Shown here: positions 6,691-13,311 of the stretch, one piece after another
How the letters are laid out: the number at the start of each line of letters is the position of its first letter
Position numbering within the stretch: position 1 is the first letter of the stretch
Origin: Clostridia bacterium
GTDB lineage: Bacteria > Bacillota_A > Clostridia > Christensenellales > Aristaeellaceae
Assembly: GCA_900754775.1 (NCBI GenBank)
Contig: CAAEDZ010000023.1
Coordinates: 1 to 15,036 of the forward strand
Direction: 5' to 3'
DNA: 15,036 nt
The notes under the pieces: generated by a model
Told to the model about the DNA's origin: nothing
The model's input: only the letters and a program-made list of their open reading frames with translations
Database searches by the model: none
Program-made: the position numbers and the translations under genes

Positions 6691-7731
6691 ATGGGCGTTT
6701 TTTCATCCGGCGGCGTGGGCATAGACCTTGGCTCCGCCAACGTGACGATCTTTCTGGAGAGCGAGGGCGTGGTGCTGCGCGAGCCGAGCTACGTGCTGGC
6801 CGCGCGCGATGACCCGGACAATGTCCTCGCCTGCGGGCGCGACGCCCGGCAGATGCTGGGGCGCACGCCGCAGGCGGCCATGCTCTTTTCCCCGGTGATG
6901 GACGGCGCGGTGGGCGATATAGACATGGCCACCACGCTTTTGCGCGAGCTTTCCGAAAAGGCCATCGGCCGCCGCCGGGCGCTGGACCGCACCCGCGTGG
7001 TGGTCTCCATGGGTCTGGGCGTGACGCGCGTGGAGCGCGCTGCGCTGGAGGAAGCCGTTCGCGCCCTGGGCGCGCGCCGCGCCTCGCTGGTCCGCTCCAC
7101 AGTGGCGGCGGCGGTGGGCGCGGGCGTGGCCATCGACGAGCCCAAGGGCGTCATGGTGGTCGACATCGGCGGCTCCACCACGGAAGTGGCCGTCCTCTCC
7201 GCAGACGGCGTCGCCGCCTCGCGCTCGGTGCGCACCGGCGGTATGGCGCTGGACGAGGCCATCATCCGCTACATACGCAACGAAAAGGGTCTGGTCATCG
7301 GCCAGCGCACGGCGGAGGACCTCAAGATAGACATCGGCTCCGCACGGCAGGAGCGCGCTGAAAACGTCGAGGACGTGCTTCTGCGCGGCCGCGACGTGCG
7401 CTCGGGCAAGCCCTCCACTGTGACCGTCTCGGCGCGGGATGTGGACAAGGCCATCCTCCCGCCGCTGACCACGCTGCTGGAAAACATCCGCGAGGCGTTT
7501 GAAAACACGCCGCCGGAACTGGCGGCGGACGTCCTTGAGCGCGGCATCTGCCTCTGCGGGGGCGGCGCGCGCCTCGACGGCCTGCGCGAGCGGCTCAGCG
7601 AGCTTTTGAGCATGCCCGTTCACATGAGCGAATCGCCCGAGGACGACGTGGCCTCCGGCGCGGGCGCCATCGCCGCGGATGAGCGGCTGGCCTTCCGGCT
7701 CAAGCGGTCGGGTTGCCTCATCGAGCTGTAA
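6691..7731 (+). CDS. mreB: MreB-family actin-like cell-shape protein, divergent active site
   Basis: This 346-residue bacterial actin starts at ATG 6691. Phosphate loop 1 is GIDLGSANVTIF, phosphate loop 2 is VVDIGGSTTEVAVLS, the family block IGQRTAEDLKIDIGSA is present, TPPELAADVLERGI precedes the adenosine motif CGGGARLDG. MreB polymerises on the inner face of the membrane and guides the elongasome (RodA-PBP2-MreCD). The protein is unusually divergent. Aligned without gaps to B. subtilis MreB, the IEEPFAAAIGA segment reads VRSTVAAAVGA here, so both glutamates of the conserved EEP, which include the residue thought to position the attacking water, become R135, S136 and T137. The later RVAGDEMDDAI reads RTGGMALDEAI, losing the GD pair. 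It may bind ATP but hydrolyse it slowly. It keeps the syntenic place of mreB, so the identity is good, but a second, canonical mreB may exist elsewhere. Confidence 0.88.
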   Translation: MGVFSSGGVGIDLGSANVTIFLESEGVVLREPSYVLAARDDPDNVLACGRDARQMLGRTPQAAMLFSPVMDGAVGDIDMATTLLRELSEKAIGRRRALDRTRVVVSMGLGVTRVERAALEEAVRALGARRASLVRSTVAAAVGAGVAIDEPKGVMVVDIGGSTTEVAVLSADGVAASRSVRTGGMALDEAIIRYIRNEKGLVIGQRTAEDLKIDIGSARQERAENVEDVLLRGRDVRSGKPSTVTVSARDVDKAILPPLTTLLENIREAFENTPPELAADVLERGICLCGGGARLDGLRERLSELLSMPVHMSESPEDDVASGAGAIAADERLAFRLKRSGCLIEL

Positions 7732-7742
7732 GGGGAACGCAC

Positions 7743-8840
7743 ATGGCAAAGAAAAGCACGGGTCGCGCCTATTCCCAGGCGCAGGTGGACAAACAGCGCC
7801 GCGCGCGCGGCAACACCATCCGCCGGGCCATCTTCGTGGTGGCGGTGCTGGCGGTCGTGGCGCTGGCGGTGATCTTTCTGGTGCTGCGCGGCGGCGAGGG
7901 CGCGTCGGTGGGCGAAAACGCCATCGGCAGCGCGTTTTCCCCGCTGCAAAACGCCTTCAGCTCCGCCACCAAGTGGGTGCGCGACCTCTTTCAGGGCTGG
8001 CGCAACTACGACGAACTGGAAGCAAATTATCAGGACCTGTTTTTGGAAAACCAGCAGCTCAGCCTCGAACTGCAGAGCGCCGAGGAAGCGCTCGTGGAGA
8101 ACCAGCGGCTGCTCGGCCTGCTCGACGCGCAGGAACGCTATGAGGAACTGGACCCCATCTACGCGCGCGTCATCGCCCGCGATCCGGGCCAGTGGTTCGA
8201 CACCTTTTCCGTCAACCGCGGCACCAACGATGGCGTCAGCGTCGGCATGGCGGTGGTCACTGGCGACGGCCTGGTGGGCCGCGTCTACGAAGCGGGCCTC
8301 AACTACGCCAAGGTGCTTACCATCATCGACTCGCGCAGCGCCGTCTCCTGCCTGATCGAGCGCACGCGCGACAACGGCGTGATGCGCGGCCAGATCACGG
8401 CCACGTCCGAGAGCGCGGAGTGCTACGTCAACTACGTGCAGAACATCGCCAACATCGTCCCGGGCGATACGCTCATCACCTCGGGCACGGATTCGCTCTA
8501 TCCCAAGGGCATACAGGTCGGCACCGTCACGGCGGTCAGCCGCGCCACGGATACCGCCGGCAGCTACGTCATCGCCATGCCCAGCGTGGATTTCCAGCAC
8601 ATCGAGGAAGTGCTGATCCTCCGCACCGTGGTGGAGACGGACGAGGAACAGGGCCTGCCCGTGGTGACCACGCCCACGCCCGTGCCCGTGCGCACGGCGA
8701 CGCCCGCGCCTTCCGCGGCGGCGGACGATACGCAGACGGACGAGAACATCTTCGTCTTCCCGACGGCCATCCCCGAGGGCGGCGCGCCCACCGGCCCCGT
8801 TTACGAAGACCTGCCCGAGGACATCTGGGCCGAGAGCTGA
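7743..8840 (+). CDS. mreC: Rod shape-determining protein MreC
   Basis: The protein has 365 residues from ATG 7743, preceded by AGGGGA (7731-7736, which touches the mreB stop codon). The layout is that of MreC: a basic cytoplasmic tail (1-28), one membrane helix (about 29-49), a coiled coil (about 86-136, rich in L, E and Q), then the beta-rich domain with ARVIARDPGQWFDTFSVNRG, NDGVSVGMAVVTGDGLVGRV and YPKGIQVGTV. MreC forms filaments outside the membrane and switches PBP2 to its active state. Unusually, about 65 residues follow the beta domain, rich in P, T and A and then acidic (TTPTPVPVRTATPAPSAAA, ending EDLPEDIWAES). This would be an extracytoplasmic disordered tail. The gene lies 11 nt after mreB and 36 nt before mreD. 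Confidence 0.92.
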   Translation: MAKKSTGRAYSQAQVDKQRRARGNTIRRAIFVVAVLAVVALAVIFLVLRGGEGASVGENAIGSAFSPLQNAFSSATKWVRDLFQGWRNYDELEANYQDLFLENQQLSLELQSAEEALVENQRLLGLLDAQERYEELDPIYARVIARDPGQWFDTFSVNRGTNDGVSVGMAVVTGDGLVGRVYEAGLNYAKVLTIIDSRSAVSCLIERTRDNGVMRGQITATSESAECYVNYVQNIANIVPGDTLITSGTDSLYPKGIQVGTVTAVSRATDTAGSYVIAMPSVDFQHIEEVLILRTVVETDEEQGLPVVTTPTPVPVRTATPAPSAAADDTQTDENIFVFPTAIPEGGAPTGPVYEDLPEDIWAES

Positions 8841-8862
8841 ACGACCTGAACATTTTGTGAAG

Positions 8863-8869
8863 AAGGAGG
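8863..8869 (+). promoter_or_regulatory. Ribosome binding site that favours the mreD GTG start
   Basis: AAGGAGG (8863-8869) is one base from the ATG at 8871, too close to serve it, but 7 nt from the in-frame GTG at 8877. The GTG is therefore preferred as the start. Confidence 0.7.
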
Positions 8870-8876
8870 GATGACC

Positions 8877-9425
8877 GTGCGCAGACGCATATGGCCGGCG
8901 GTACTCACGCTGCTTTCGCTGATGGTGGATACATCGGTCATCCCCTTCCTCATCAGCAGTCCGTACATCGTCTCGCTTACGTTCATCACCGTGCTGGTCA
9001 TGGGCGTACACCTTGACCGCATGCACGGCATGCTCTACGGGCTCATCGCCGGCCTTTTGCAGGATATACTGGTCGGCTACCAGCTCGGCTTCAACACCTT
9101 CGTCTACATCGCCCTGGGCTTCCTCGCCGGGCTCATCGCCTATGAGCCGGAGGAAGTGCGCGCCCGCCGTCGCCCCTCGCGCGTCTACCTGCGCCGGGCG
9201 CTGACGTTTCTGGGCATGGCGCTCGTGCGCGAACTGGTCATCTACGCCTACCAGTATTTCGGCACCGCGCGCATCGAAGGAATATACTTTCTCAACATAC
9301 TCATCCGCACGCTGCTCACCACGGCCCTTTGCATGCTGCTCGGCCCTGTCGAGTCGCGCATCGTGCTGGGCAGGGGAGCGCGTTACCGGCGCACATCCGC
9401 CAAACGGGAGGTGAAGTCCTTTTGA
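8877..9425 (+). CDS. mreD: Rod shape-determining protein MreD
   Basis: The protein has 182 residues from GTG 8877 (184 if the badly spaced ATG 8871 were used). It is a polytopic membrane protein with about five or six hydrophobic segments. The family's most recognisable block, GMLYGLIAGLLQDILVGYQL followed by GFNTF, sits in the first half, and a basic loop (EEVRARRRPSRVYLRR) lies between segments. The C-terminal tail is basic and cytoplasmic. MreD bridges MreC and the RodA-PBP2 synthase in the membrane; its biochemical role is unclear. The TGA overlaps the TTG start of the PBP2 gene by 4 nt (TTGA), and the PBP2 ribosome binding site lies within the last mreD codons, so PBP2 translation is probably coupled to MreD. 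Confidence 0.88.
   Translation: MRRRIWPAVLTLLSLMVDTSVIPFLISSPYIVSLTFITVLVMGVHLDRMHGMLYGLIAGLLQDILVGYQLGFNTFVYIALGFLAGLIAYEPEEVRARRRPSRVYLRRALTFLGMALVRELVIYAYQYFGTARIEGIYFLNILIRTLLTTALCMLLGPVESRIVLGRGARYRRTSAKREVKSF
9406..9413 (+). promoter_or_regulatory. Ribosome binding site for the TTG start of the PBP2 gene
   Basis: GGGAGGTG inside the 3' end of mreD is followed by 8 nt and TTG 9422. The open frame runs upstream to 9329, but only this point has a suitable site and leaves a normal N terminus just before the membrane anchor. Confidence 0.75.
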
Positions 9426-11950
9426 GGCCCTTTAAAAACCGCGTACTCATCGTCTGCGTCGTGCTGCTGATCGCCTTCACGGTGGTGTTCTTCCGCCTGG
9501 ACAGGCTGATGATCGACGGTCAGGAGTCGTCCACCGCCCGCGCCACTTCGCGCTCGACCAAGACGCTCTCCGTCACCGGCATGCGCGGCACCATCTATGA
9601 TGTCAACATGACGCCGCTGGCCTACGACCGGCGCAGTTACAACGTAACCTTCTACCGCGATCCCTCGCGCAGCTCGGAGGCGGACCGCAAGGGCTACACC
9701 CGCTCCATCCTCAAGACCATCCAGCTGGTGGAGTCCAACGGCAAATCCACCATCACCGAGTTCTGGCTGAAGAAGGACGAAGATGGCGTGTGGCGCTTTT
9801 CCACCAATTCCACGTCCGAATCGGTCAACGCCACCCGCGAGAGCCAGTGGCGCGCCAACTTCTACCTCACCAATACGCCCGAGGAAGAGCTGTTCGACGC
9901 GCTCCTCGAAAAATACCTCATCGTGGACGTTCTGCGCGAGGAGATCGCCGAGGAACAGGGCGCGGACGCCGCCACCAGCCTCTCCGACGAGGACATCGTC
10001 ACGCAGTATGAGGACGTAATCGTCAAGATCCTCGCCATCTGGCAGACCTCGCGCATGAACAACTACAATTCCCGCCCCGTGGCCATCGCCTACGATGTCG
10101 GCTTTGAGACCGTCTCGGAGATCGAGGCCCGCGCCATGGAGCTGGACGGCATGTCCGCCGAGGAAAGTTCCACCCGCGTCTACCCGCAGGGCCGCACCGC
10201 CGCCCACGCCGTGGGCTATGTGGGCCGCATCAATTCCCGGAGCGACATGGAGGAATACTCCGCCAAGGGCTATCCCAACGACGCCATCGTCGGCGTTTCC
10301 GGCATCGAAAAGTCCATGGAAGATCAGCTTTCGCCCTACGTCTCCTACCGGCAGGGCGAGCGCGTGGTGGAGATCGACACGCGCGGCAAGATCGTGCGCG
10401 AGATTTCCTACACCGCGCCGGTGGACGGCAACTCCGTGGTGCTGACCATTGATTCGGAGTTGCAGGATGTCATGCGCAACGCCCTGCAAAACGTCATCAA
10501 CTCCATCAACTACCAGCAGCGCGACGTCATGTCCGGCGATCGCTGGCAGCGCCGCAACGCCTCCGAACTGGCCCGCTATGAGGACATGGGCCACGCAGTG
10601 CAGCTGGCCGACTCCGGCGCCATGATTGCCATGGACCCCAACTCCGGCCGCGTGCTGGGCTACGTCAGCCTGCCGGACTACGACCTTTCCATCTTCAACG
10701 GCGGCGCGGTCGATTCCGGCGCCTGGGCGCAGATCCTCGCCGACGAGAACAATCCCCTCTTCGACCGCGTCATCAGCGCCAAGGACGCTCCTGGTTCCAC
10801 CTTCAAGCTCTGCACGGCGCTGGCGGGCCTGGCCTCCGGCAACCTCGGCAAGGACGAGCGCATCAGCGACGAGGGCTATTTCACCAAGACCGATACCGCC
10901 AACCCCGCCAAGTGCTGGACCTCGTATCCGCAGAACCACCAGAACCAGACGGTCGTCGAAGGCCTTTCCAACTCCTGCAACTACTTCTTCTACGAGGTCA
11001 GCTTCCGCACGGGCGTGCAGACGCTCAACGAATGGGCGGCGGCGCTGGGCCTCACCTCGCGCACCAACATCGAACTGCCAGGCGAGTCCACCAGCTTCGT
11101 CGGCAATCAGGACGCCCTCTACGACCCGGACGTGGCCATTGAGGATCAGATGACCACCAAGCCCATGGTCGTGGCCACGGCCCTGCGCAACCTCATCGCC
11201 GACATCGGCGAGGAGCGCAACATCGAATACGACGAGGAGCGCGTGGACGAAGTGGTGAAAAAGCTGATGGACATCGCCGTCAGCTACGACAACCGCGTGG
11301 AGTGGAACGTGCCCATCCGCGAAGTGCTGGTCTACGACCTCAACCTGCCGGTGCAGTACATTTCTTCCAACTACTTGGGCAACACCGTGGCCAGCTACAT
11401 CGCCGACCTTTACTGGACGCCCAACGAGACGATCATGCTCGGCATCGGCCAGTCGATCACGCAGATCACGCCCATCGCCGCGGCGCGCTACGTCTCCGCC
11501 ATCGCCAACGGCGGCACGGTCTACGACGCGCAGATCATCGACAAGATCATCGCCCCGGACGGCACCGTGGTGGTCGACAAGGAGCCGGTCGTCGCCAACC
11601 AGATCGAGACCGACCCGGAGTACTTTGAACTCATTCAGGAGGGCATGGTCAACGTGACCTCCGTCGAAAACGACGGCACCGCCGCCGAGCAGTTCAAGAA
11701 TTCCAAGTACACGATCGCCGCCAAGACCGGTACCTCCCAGCGAACCGAGATCGACGTGGAGAACAACTCCTGGCTGGTTTGCTACGCCCCGGTGGAGGAC
11801 CCGAAGATCGCCGTGGTCGTCTACATCCAGAACGGCTACGCCGGCGCGCGCTCGGCCAGCGCCGCCATTGAGACCATCACCTACTACCTCGACAACTACG
11901 GCGGCTATGAGTCCACCGAAGCGGTGACGGAATTTTCCCTCGCCGACTGA
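9422..11950 (+). CDS. mrdA: Penicillin-binding protein 2 (class B, elongation-specific DD-transpeptidase)
   Basis: The protein has 842 residues from TTG 9422. A short basic start and one membrane anchor (about 8-24) are followed by the PBP dimer/pedestal domain (GMRGTIYDVNMTPLAYD near 50-70, GRTAAHAVGYVGRI, GVSGIEKSMEDQLS) and the transpeptidase domain. The catalytic motifs are intact: S-T-F-K at 459-462, S-C-N at 518-520 and K-T-G-T at 768-771. The enzyme cross-links peptidoglycan outside the membrane with RodA as its glycosyltransferase partner. It is longer than E. coli PBP2 (633) or B. subtilis PbpA (716). Much of the excess is a helical, acidic stretch between ELPGE (551-555) and GIGQ (674-677), where about 35-40 residues are usual. 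The position directly after mreD and before rodA excludes a septal (FtsI) or sporulation role as the first guess. No in-frame ATA isoleucine codon was found, unlike the genes before it. Confidence 0.93.
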   Translation: MRPFKNRVLIVCVVLLIAFTVVFFRLDRLMIDGQESSTARATSRSTKTLSVTGMRGTIYDVNMTPLAYDRRSYNVTFYRDPSRSSEADRKGYTRSILKTIQLVESNGKSTITEFWLKKDEDGVWRFSTNSTSESVNATRESQWRANFYLTNTPEEELFDALLEKYLIVDVLREEIAEEQGADAATSLSDEDIVTQYEDVIVKILAIWQTSRMNNYNSRPVAIAYDVGFETVSEIEARAMELDGMSAEESSTRVYPQGRTAAHAVGYVGRINSRSDMEEYSAKGYPNDAIVGVSGIEKSMEDQLSPYVSYRQGERVVEIDTRGKIVREISYTAPVDGNSVVLTIDSELQDVMRNALQNVINSINYQQRDVMSGDRWQRRNASELARYEDMGHAVQLADSGAMIAMDPNSGRVLGYVSLPDYDLSIFNGGAVDSGAWAQILADENNPLFDRVISAKDAPGSTFKLCTALAGLASGNLGKDERISDEGYFTKTDTANPAKCWTSYPQNHQNQTVVEGLSNSCNYFFYEVSFRTGVQTLNEWAAALGLTSRTNIELPGESTSFVGNQDALYDPDVAIEDQMTTKPMVVATALRNLIADIGEERNIEYDEERVDEVVKKLMDIAVSYDNRVEWNVPIREVLVYDLNLPVQYISSNYLGNTVASYIADLYWTPNETIMLGIGQSITQITPIAAARYVSAIANGGTVYDAQIIDKIIAPDGTVVVDKEPVVANQIETDPEYFELIQEGMVNVTSVENDGTAAEQFKNSKYTIAAKTGTSQRTEIDVENNSWLVCYAPVEDPKIAVVVYIQNGYAGARSASAAIETITYYLDNYGGYESTEAVTEFSLAD

Positions 11951-11967
11951 CGCAAAGGAGCCAAGCA

Positions 11968-13203
11968 ATGCGGGAAAAGATCGCGGCACTCGTCAAACAG
12001 GTGCGCATGAACCGTTTTGACCGGAGCCTGATGCGCTACTTCGATTGGCCGTTGTTTCTGAACGTGCTTTTGATCGCGCTGTTCGGCGTGGTCTGCATCT
12101 TCTCCGCCACCACCACCTCCGTCACGGAAAAGCCGGCCACCATCATGGAGATGCTGGAAACGCAACCCGTCGAATACGCGCGCTTGCAGCTGGTGTGGCT
12201 GAGCGTGGGCATTCTGGCGATGATGGTCGTCATCTACTTCGGCTATGAACTCTACGGCCACTACGCCAACACCTTCTACGTGCTGAACATCGTCCTTCTG
12301 GTCGTGGTGCTGGGCATGGAAGCCGGGCGCGGCGGCATGACGGCGTTCTTCACCTGGGGTTCCGGCTCGGAACGAACGTTCCAGCCCTCGGAAGTCGGCA
12401 AGATCGCCATGATCATCGCCTTTGCCAAGGCATTCTCCGTGCGCCTCAAGCCGGTGATGAACTTGCGCGACCTTCTGCCCCTCATCGTCTACATGGGCAT
12501 ACCGCTTTTGCTCATCATCGCCCAGCCGGACGTGGGCACGGCGCTGGTGTATCTGGCGGTGTTCTGCGTCATGGTTTTCGTCTCCGGCACGAACTATAAG
12601 CTCATCCTCGGCGTGCTTGCCTGCGCGGTGGTGCTGATCATCCCCGTGTGGACGTTCATGAACGCCACGGACAGCTTCCGCCTCATGCGCATCCTCATCT
12701 GGCTCGATCCCGAAAGCTACCCGGACGAGGCGCGTCAGGTCATCAACGCCGGCATCGCCGTGGGCCGCGGCGGATTGTGGGGGCAGGGCATCGTCTCCCC
12801 CGGCAGCTACGCCTCCCTCGGCTATATCTCCGATGACCACACGGACTTCATCTTCGCCGTCTGCTGCGAGAGCTTCGGCATGGTGGGCGCCTGTGTGCTG
12901 GTGCTTCTCTACATGCTGCTGCTCGGCCGCCTGTTCTATCTGGCCCTGCGTGTGCAGGACCCCTACGGCTCCTACCTCATCATCGGCGTGGCCTCGATGC
13001 TTCTGTTCCACATCGTGGAAAACATCTGCATGGTCATCGGCCTTCTGCCAGTCACGGGCATTCCTCTGCCCTTTATGAGCTACGGAGGCTCCAACATGAT
13101 CACCAACATGATGGGCATCGGCCTTGTAATGAACGTGGTCATGCGCTCCCGAAGCCGGGAGCACAAAAATCGCCTCATCACCAGCCGAGAAGTGCGGCTC
13201 TAG
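11968..13203 (+). CDS. rodA: RodA, SEDS-family peptidoglycan glycosyltransferase
   Basis: The protein has 411 residues from ATG 11968, behind AAAGGAG (11954-11960, 7-nt spacing), 17 nt after the PBP2 stop. It is a polytopic membrane protein with about ten segments. SEDS motifs are seen in order: FQPSEVGKIAMI (138-149), QPDVGTALVYL, VINAGIAVGRGGLWGQG, HTDFIFAVCCESFG starting at 291, and GIPLPFMSYGGSNM near the C terminus. W130, eight residues before FQPSE, and D293 in HTDF align with the Trp and Asp found essential in other RodA proteins, so it should be active as the lipid II polymerase of the elongasome. The usual G-A-x-R/S residues just before that Trp are replaced by TAFFT. FtsW or SpoVE are alternatives by sequence alone, but the PBP2 neighbour favours RodA. 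It is the last gene of the operon. Confidence 0.9.
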   Translation: MREKIAALVKQVRMNRFDRSLMRYFDWPLFLNVLLIALFGVVCIFSATTTSVTEKPATIMEMLETQPVEYARLQLVWLSVGILAMMVVIYFGYELYGHYANTFYVLNIVLLVVVLGMEAGRGGMTAFFTWGSGSERTFQPSEVGKIAMIIAFAKAFSVRLKPVMNLRDLLPLIVYMGIPLLLIIAQPDVGTALVYLAVFCVMVFVSGTNYKLILGVLACAVVLIIPVWTFMNATDSFRLMRILIWLDPESYPDEARQVINAGIAVGRGGLWGQGIVSPGSYASLGYISDDHTDFIFAVCCESFGMVGACVLVLLYMLLLGRLFYLALRVQDPYGSYLIIGVASMLLFHIVENICMVIGLLPVTGIPLPFMSYGGSNMITNMMGIGLVMNVVMRSRSREHKNRLITSREVRL

Positions 13204-13214
13204 GAAAAGCAAGA

Positions 13215-13248
13215 ACCCGGCGAACGTCGCGCCGCCCGCCGGGTCTTT
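13215..13248 (+). terminator. Hairpin after rodA, probable intrinsic terminator (+ strand)
   Basis: ACCCGGCG (13215-13222) pairs with CGCCGGGT (13237-13244), an 8-bp GC-rich stem followed by CTTT. The T-run is short, so termination may be partial. It starts 11 nt after the rodA stop. Confidence 0.6.
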
Positions 13249-13255
13249 GCACGCC

Positions 13256-13293
13256 AAAAATCGTCCCGCGGAAGCCGTTTCTTCCGCGGGACG
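13256..13293 (-). terminator. Strong intrinsic terminator for thrS (- strand), possibly bidirectional
   Basis: CGTCCCGCGGAAG (13262-13274) and CTTCCGCGGGACG (13281-13293) form a perfect 13-bp stem around a 6-nt loop. Read on the minus strand, the stem is followed by A and five T residues (complement of 13256-13260), a good terminator 18 nt after the thrS stop. On the plus strand it is followed by CGCTGTTTTC, so it may also back up the weaker hairpin after rodA. Confidence 0.85.
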
Positions 13294-13311
13294 CGCTGTT
13301 TTCAAGGGGTC

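Noticed and set aside
9383..11989. 868-codon open frame on the minus strand opposite the PBP2 gene
   Set aside because: Its translation is low-complexity (G, V, H, D, A rich) with no family resemblance. Long antisense frames are expected opposite GC-rich genes whose third positions are mostly C or G.
11905..13305. 466-codon minus-strand open frame opposite rodA, continuing thrS direction
   Set aside because: It crosses the thrS terminator and reads H, D, E rich sequence complementary to membrane helices; RodA on the plus strand is certain.
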